NCBI GenBank assembly: GCA_934597465.1
Contig: CAKTSC010000117.1
Location: 1-5,426, forward strand
Direction: 5' to 3'
DNA from: an uncultured Dysosmobacter sp.
GTDB taxonomy: Bacteria; Bacillota; Clostridia; Oscillospirales; Oscillospiraceae
DNA length: 5,426 bases
Positions 4,639 through 5,426 of this stretch are shown here, in pieces. Under the pieces are notes generated by a model, which made no database searches, had not been told where the DNA came from, and was given only the letters and a program-made list of their open reading frames with translations. The position numbers and the translations under genes are program-made. Within the stretch, counting starts at the first letter, position 1. Each line of letters opens with the position of its first letter.

Positions 4639-5426
4639 ATGGCTTTGATCGAATATGACGCCTATAAGCAGAAGCTGGGGGCCCTGGAGCCGGAGCTGAC
4701 CAAGCTCTCCGCGGCGCTGGACATCGAGAGCGCCCGGCAGGAGGCCGCGCGGCTGGAGGAGGAGACTGCCCAGGACGGATTCTGGAACGATCTCGCCCGC
4801 TCCCAGAAGGTGCAGATGCGCCTCAAGCAGCTGAAGAACAAGATCGAGCGGCAGGAGAAGCTCATCGCCGCCTGGGAGGATCTGGTGACCCTCTGTGAGA
4901 TGGGCCGGGAGGCCGAGGACGAGGAGATCCTGGCCGAGATCAAGGCGGAGTACGCCGAGCTGGAGGCCAAGATCGAGGAGACCCGCCTGGAGACCCTGCT
5001 CACCGGGGAGTATGACGCCAACAGCGCCATCCTCACCTTCCACGCCGGGGCCGGCGGCACCGAGGCCCAGGACTGGGCGGAAATGCTCTTCCGGATGTAC
5101 ACCCGCTGGGCCGAGCGCCACGACTTCAAGTGCACCACCCTCAACTATGAGGAGGGGGACGAGGCGGGCATCAAGTCCGCCACCATCTCCATCGAGGGGG
5201 AGAACGCCTACGGCTTCCTGCGGAGCGAAAACGGCGTCCACCGTCTCGTGCGGGTGTCCCCCTTTGACGCCAACGCCCGGCGGCAGACCTCCTTCGCCGC
5301 GGTGGAGGTCATGCCGGAGCTGCCCGACGACATCGAGGTGGAGATCCGGCCCGAGGACATCGAGATGCAGGCCTGCCGCTCCTCCGGCGCCGGCGGCCAG
5401 CACATCAACAAGACCTCCTCCGCCGT
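4639..5426 (+). CDS. prfB: Peptide chain release factor 2 (RF2), N-terminal 262 codons, cut by window end
   Basis: RF2 recognises UGA and UAA stop codons in the ribosomal A site and triggers peptide release. The N-terminal coiled-coil domain (about 1-115) includes GFWND at 47-51. HAGAGGTEAQDW (about 137-148) is a family signature. The stop-codon-reading SPF motif is at 207-209, and the catalytic GGQ at 252-254 within SSGAGGQHINKT. Both motifs lie two residues beyond their Escherichia coli RF2 positions (SPF 205-207, GGQ 250-252), which supports the ATG at 4639 as the true start. GGAG (4625-4628) sits 10 bases upstream. The reading frame is open throughout: the usual CTT-TGA-C frameshift site is replaced by CTG-GAC (Leu27-Asp28). 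The RF2 assignment over RF1 rests on SPF instead of PxT. About 100 C-terminal residues are outside the window. Confidence 0.97.
   Translation, partial: MALIEYDAYKQKLGALEPELTKLSAALDIESARQEAARLEEETAQDGFWNDLARSQKVQMRLKQLKNKIERQEKLIAAWEDLVTLCEMGREAEDEEILAEIKAEYAELEAKIEETRLETLLTGEYDANSAILTFHAGAGGTEAQDWAEMLFRMYTRWAERHDFKCTTLNYEEGDEAGIKSATISIEGENAYGFLRSENGVHRLVRVSPFDANARRQTSFAAVEVMPELPDDIEVEIRPEDIEMQACRSSGAGGQHINKTSSA

Noticed and set aside
4643..4648. CTTTGA near the prfB start, resembling the RF2 frameshift site
   Set aside because: It spans codons 2-3 (GCT-TTG-A), so TGA is not in frame, and it is about 25 codons from where the real site lies.
3636..4658. A 340-codon open frame on the + strand across the lipoprotein gene and the spacer
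   Set aside because: It is antisense to the lipoprotein gene, crosses the prfB promoter, and ends inside prfB. No ribosome binding site or family features were seen.
5262..5268. A CTTTGAC heptamer inside prfB
   Set aside because: It is read as CCC-TTT-GAC, the ordinary codons of the SPF-D motif in the main frame, and needs no shift.
3634..5403. A 589-codon open frame on the - strand spanning lipoprotein gene, spacer and prfB
   Set aside because: It overlaps prfB antisense, the intergenic promoters and the lipoprotein gene in another frame. It is Pro/Arg/Gly-rich with no domain and is a composition artefact.

Overview
The window is strongly GC-rich throughout and carries four genes. An S-layer-homology (SLH) surface protein, a Thermotoga/clostridial-type single-cluster ferredoxin, a lipoprotein with a C-terminal segment resembling DUF6199, AGGAG-type ribosome binding sites and an RF2 close to the Bacillus form together suggest an anaerobic Gram-positive bacterium. 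The best guess is a high-GC member of the Clostridia (Oscillospiraceae-like). This placement is inferred from gene content and sequence style, not from a marker-gene search.

Layout, left to right. Positions 1-53 hold a G-rich run and a hairpin with a T-tract oriented to stop + strand transcription entering from outside the window. A 59-residue [4Fe-4S] ferredoxin gene follows on the - strand (51-230). A 286-base divergent spacer (231-516) contains a 7-base tandem repeat, a G-quadruplex motif and a plausible extended -10 promoter. It leads into a large + strand gene (517-3567) for a secreted, multi-domain phosphodiester glycosidase (NAGPA/DUF2233) with three C-terminal SLH domains, closed by a strong intrinsic terminator. 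A convergent - strand gene (3669-4265) encodes a small lipoprotein with two C-terminal membrane segments. A second divergent spacer (4266-4638, 373 bases) contains candidate promoters for both flanking genes, two CCCGGG-centred palindromes about three helical turns apart and a structured leader. Last comes the 5' part of prfB (peptide chain release factor 2), cut by the window end just after the GGQ motif.

The genes do not form an operon: each is separated by a promoter-bearing spacer or a terminator. Two act at the cell surface (the SLH enzyme and the lipoprotein), one in electron transfer and one in translation termination. No mobile element, CRISPR array, tRNA or rRNA was seen, and I see no clear new multi-gene system. 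The most noteworthy points are the palindrome pair abutting the prfB promoter, a prfB that reads straight through the position where the programmed +1 frameshift normally lies, and the SLH-anchored phosphodiester glycosidase.
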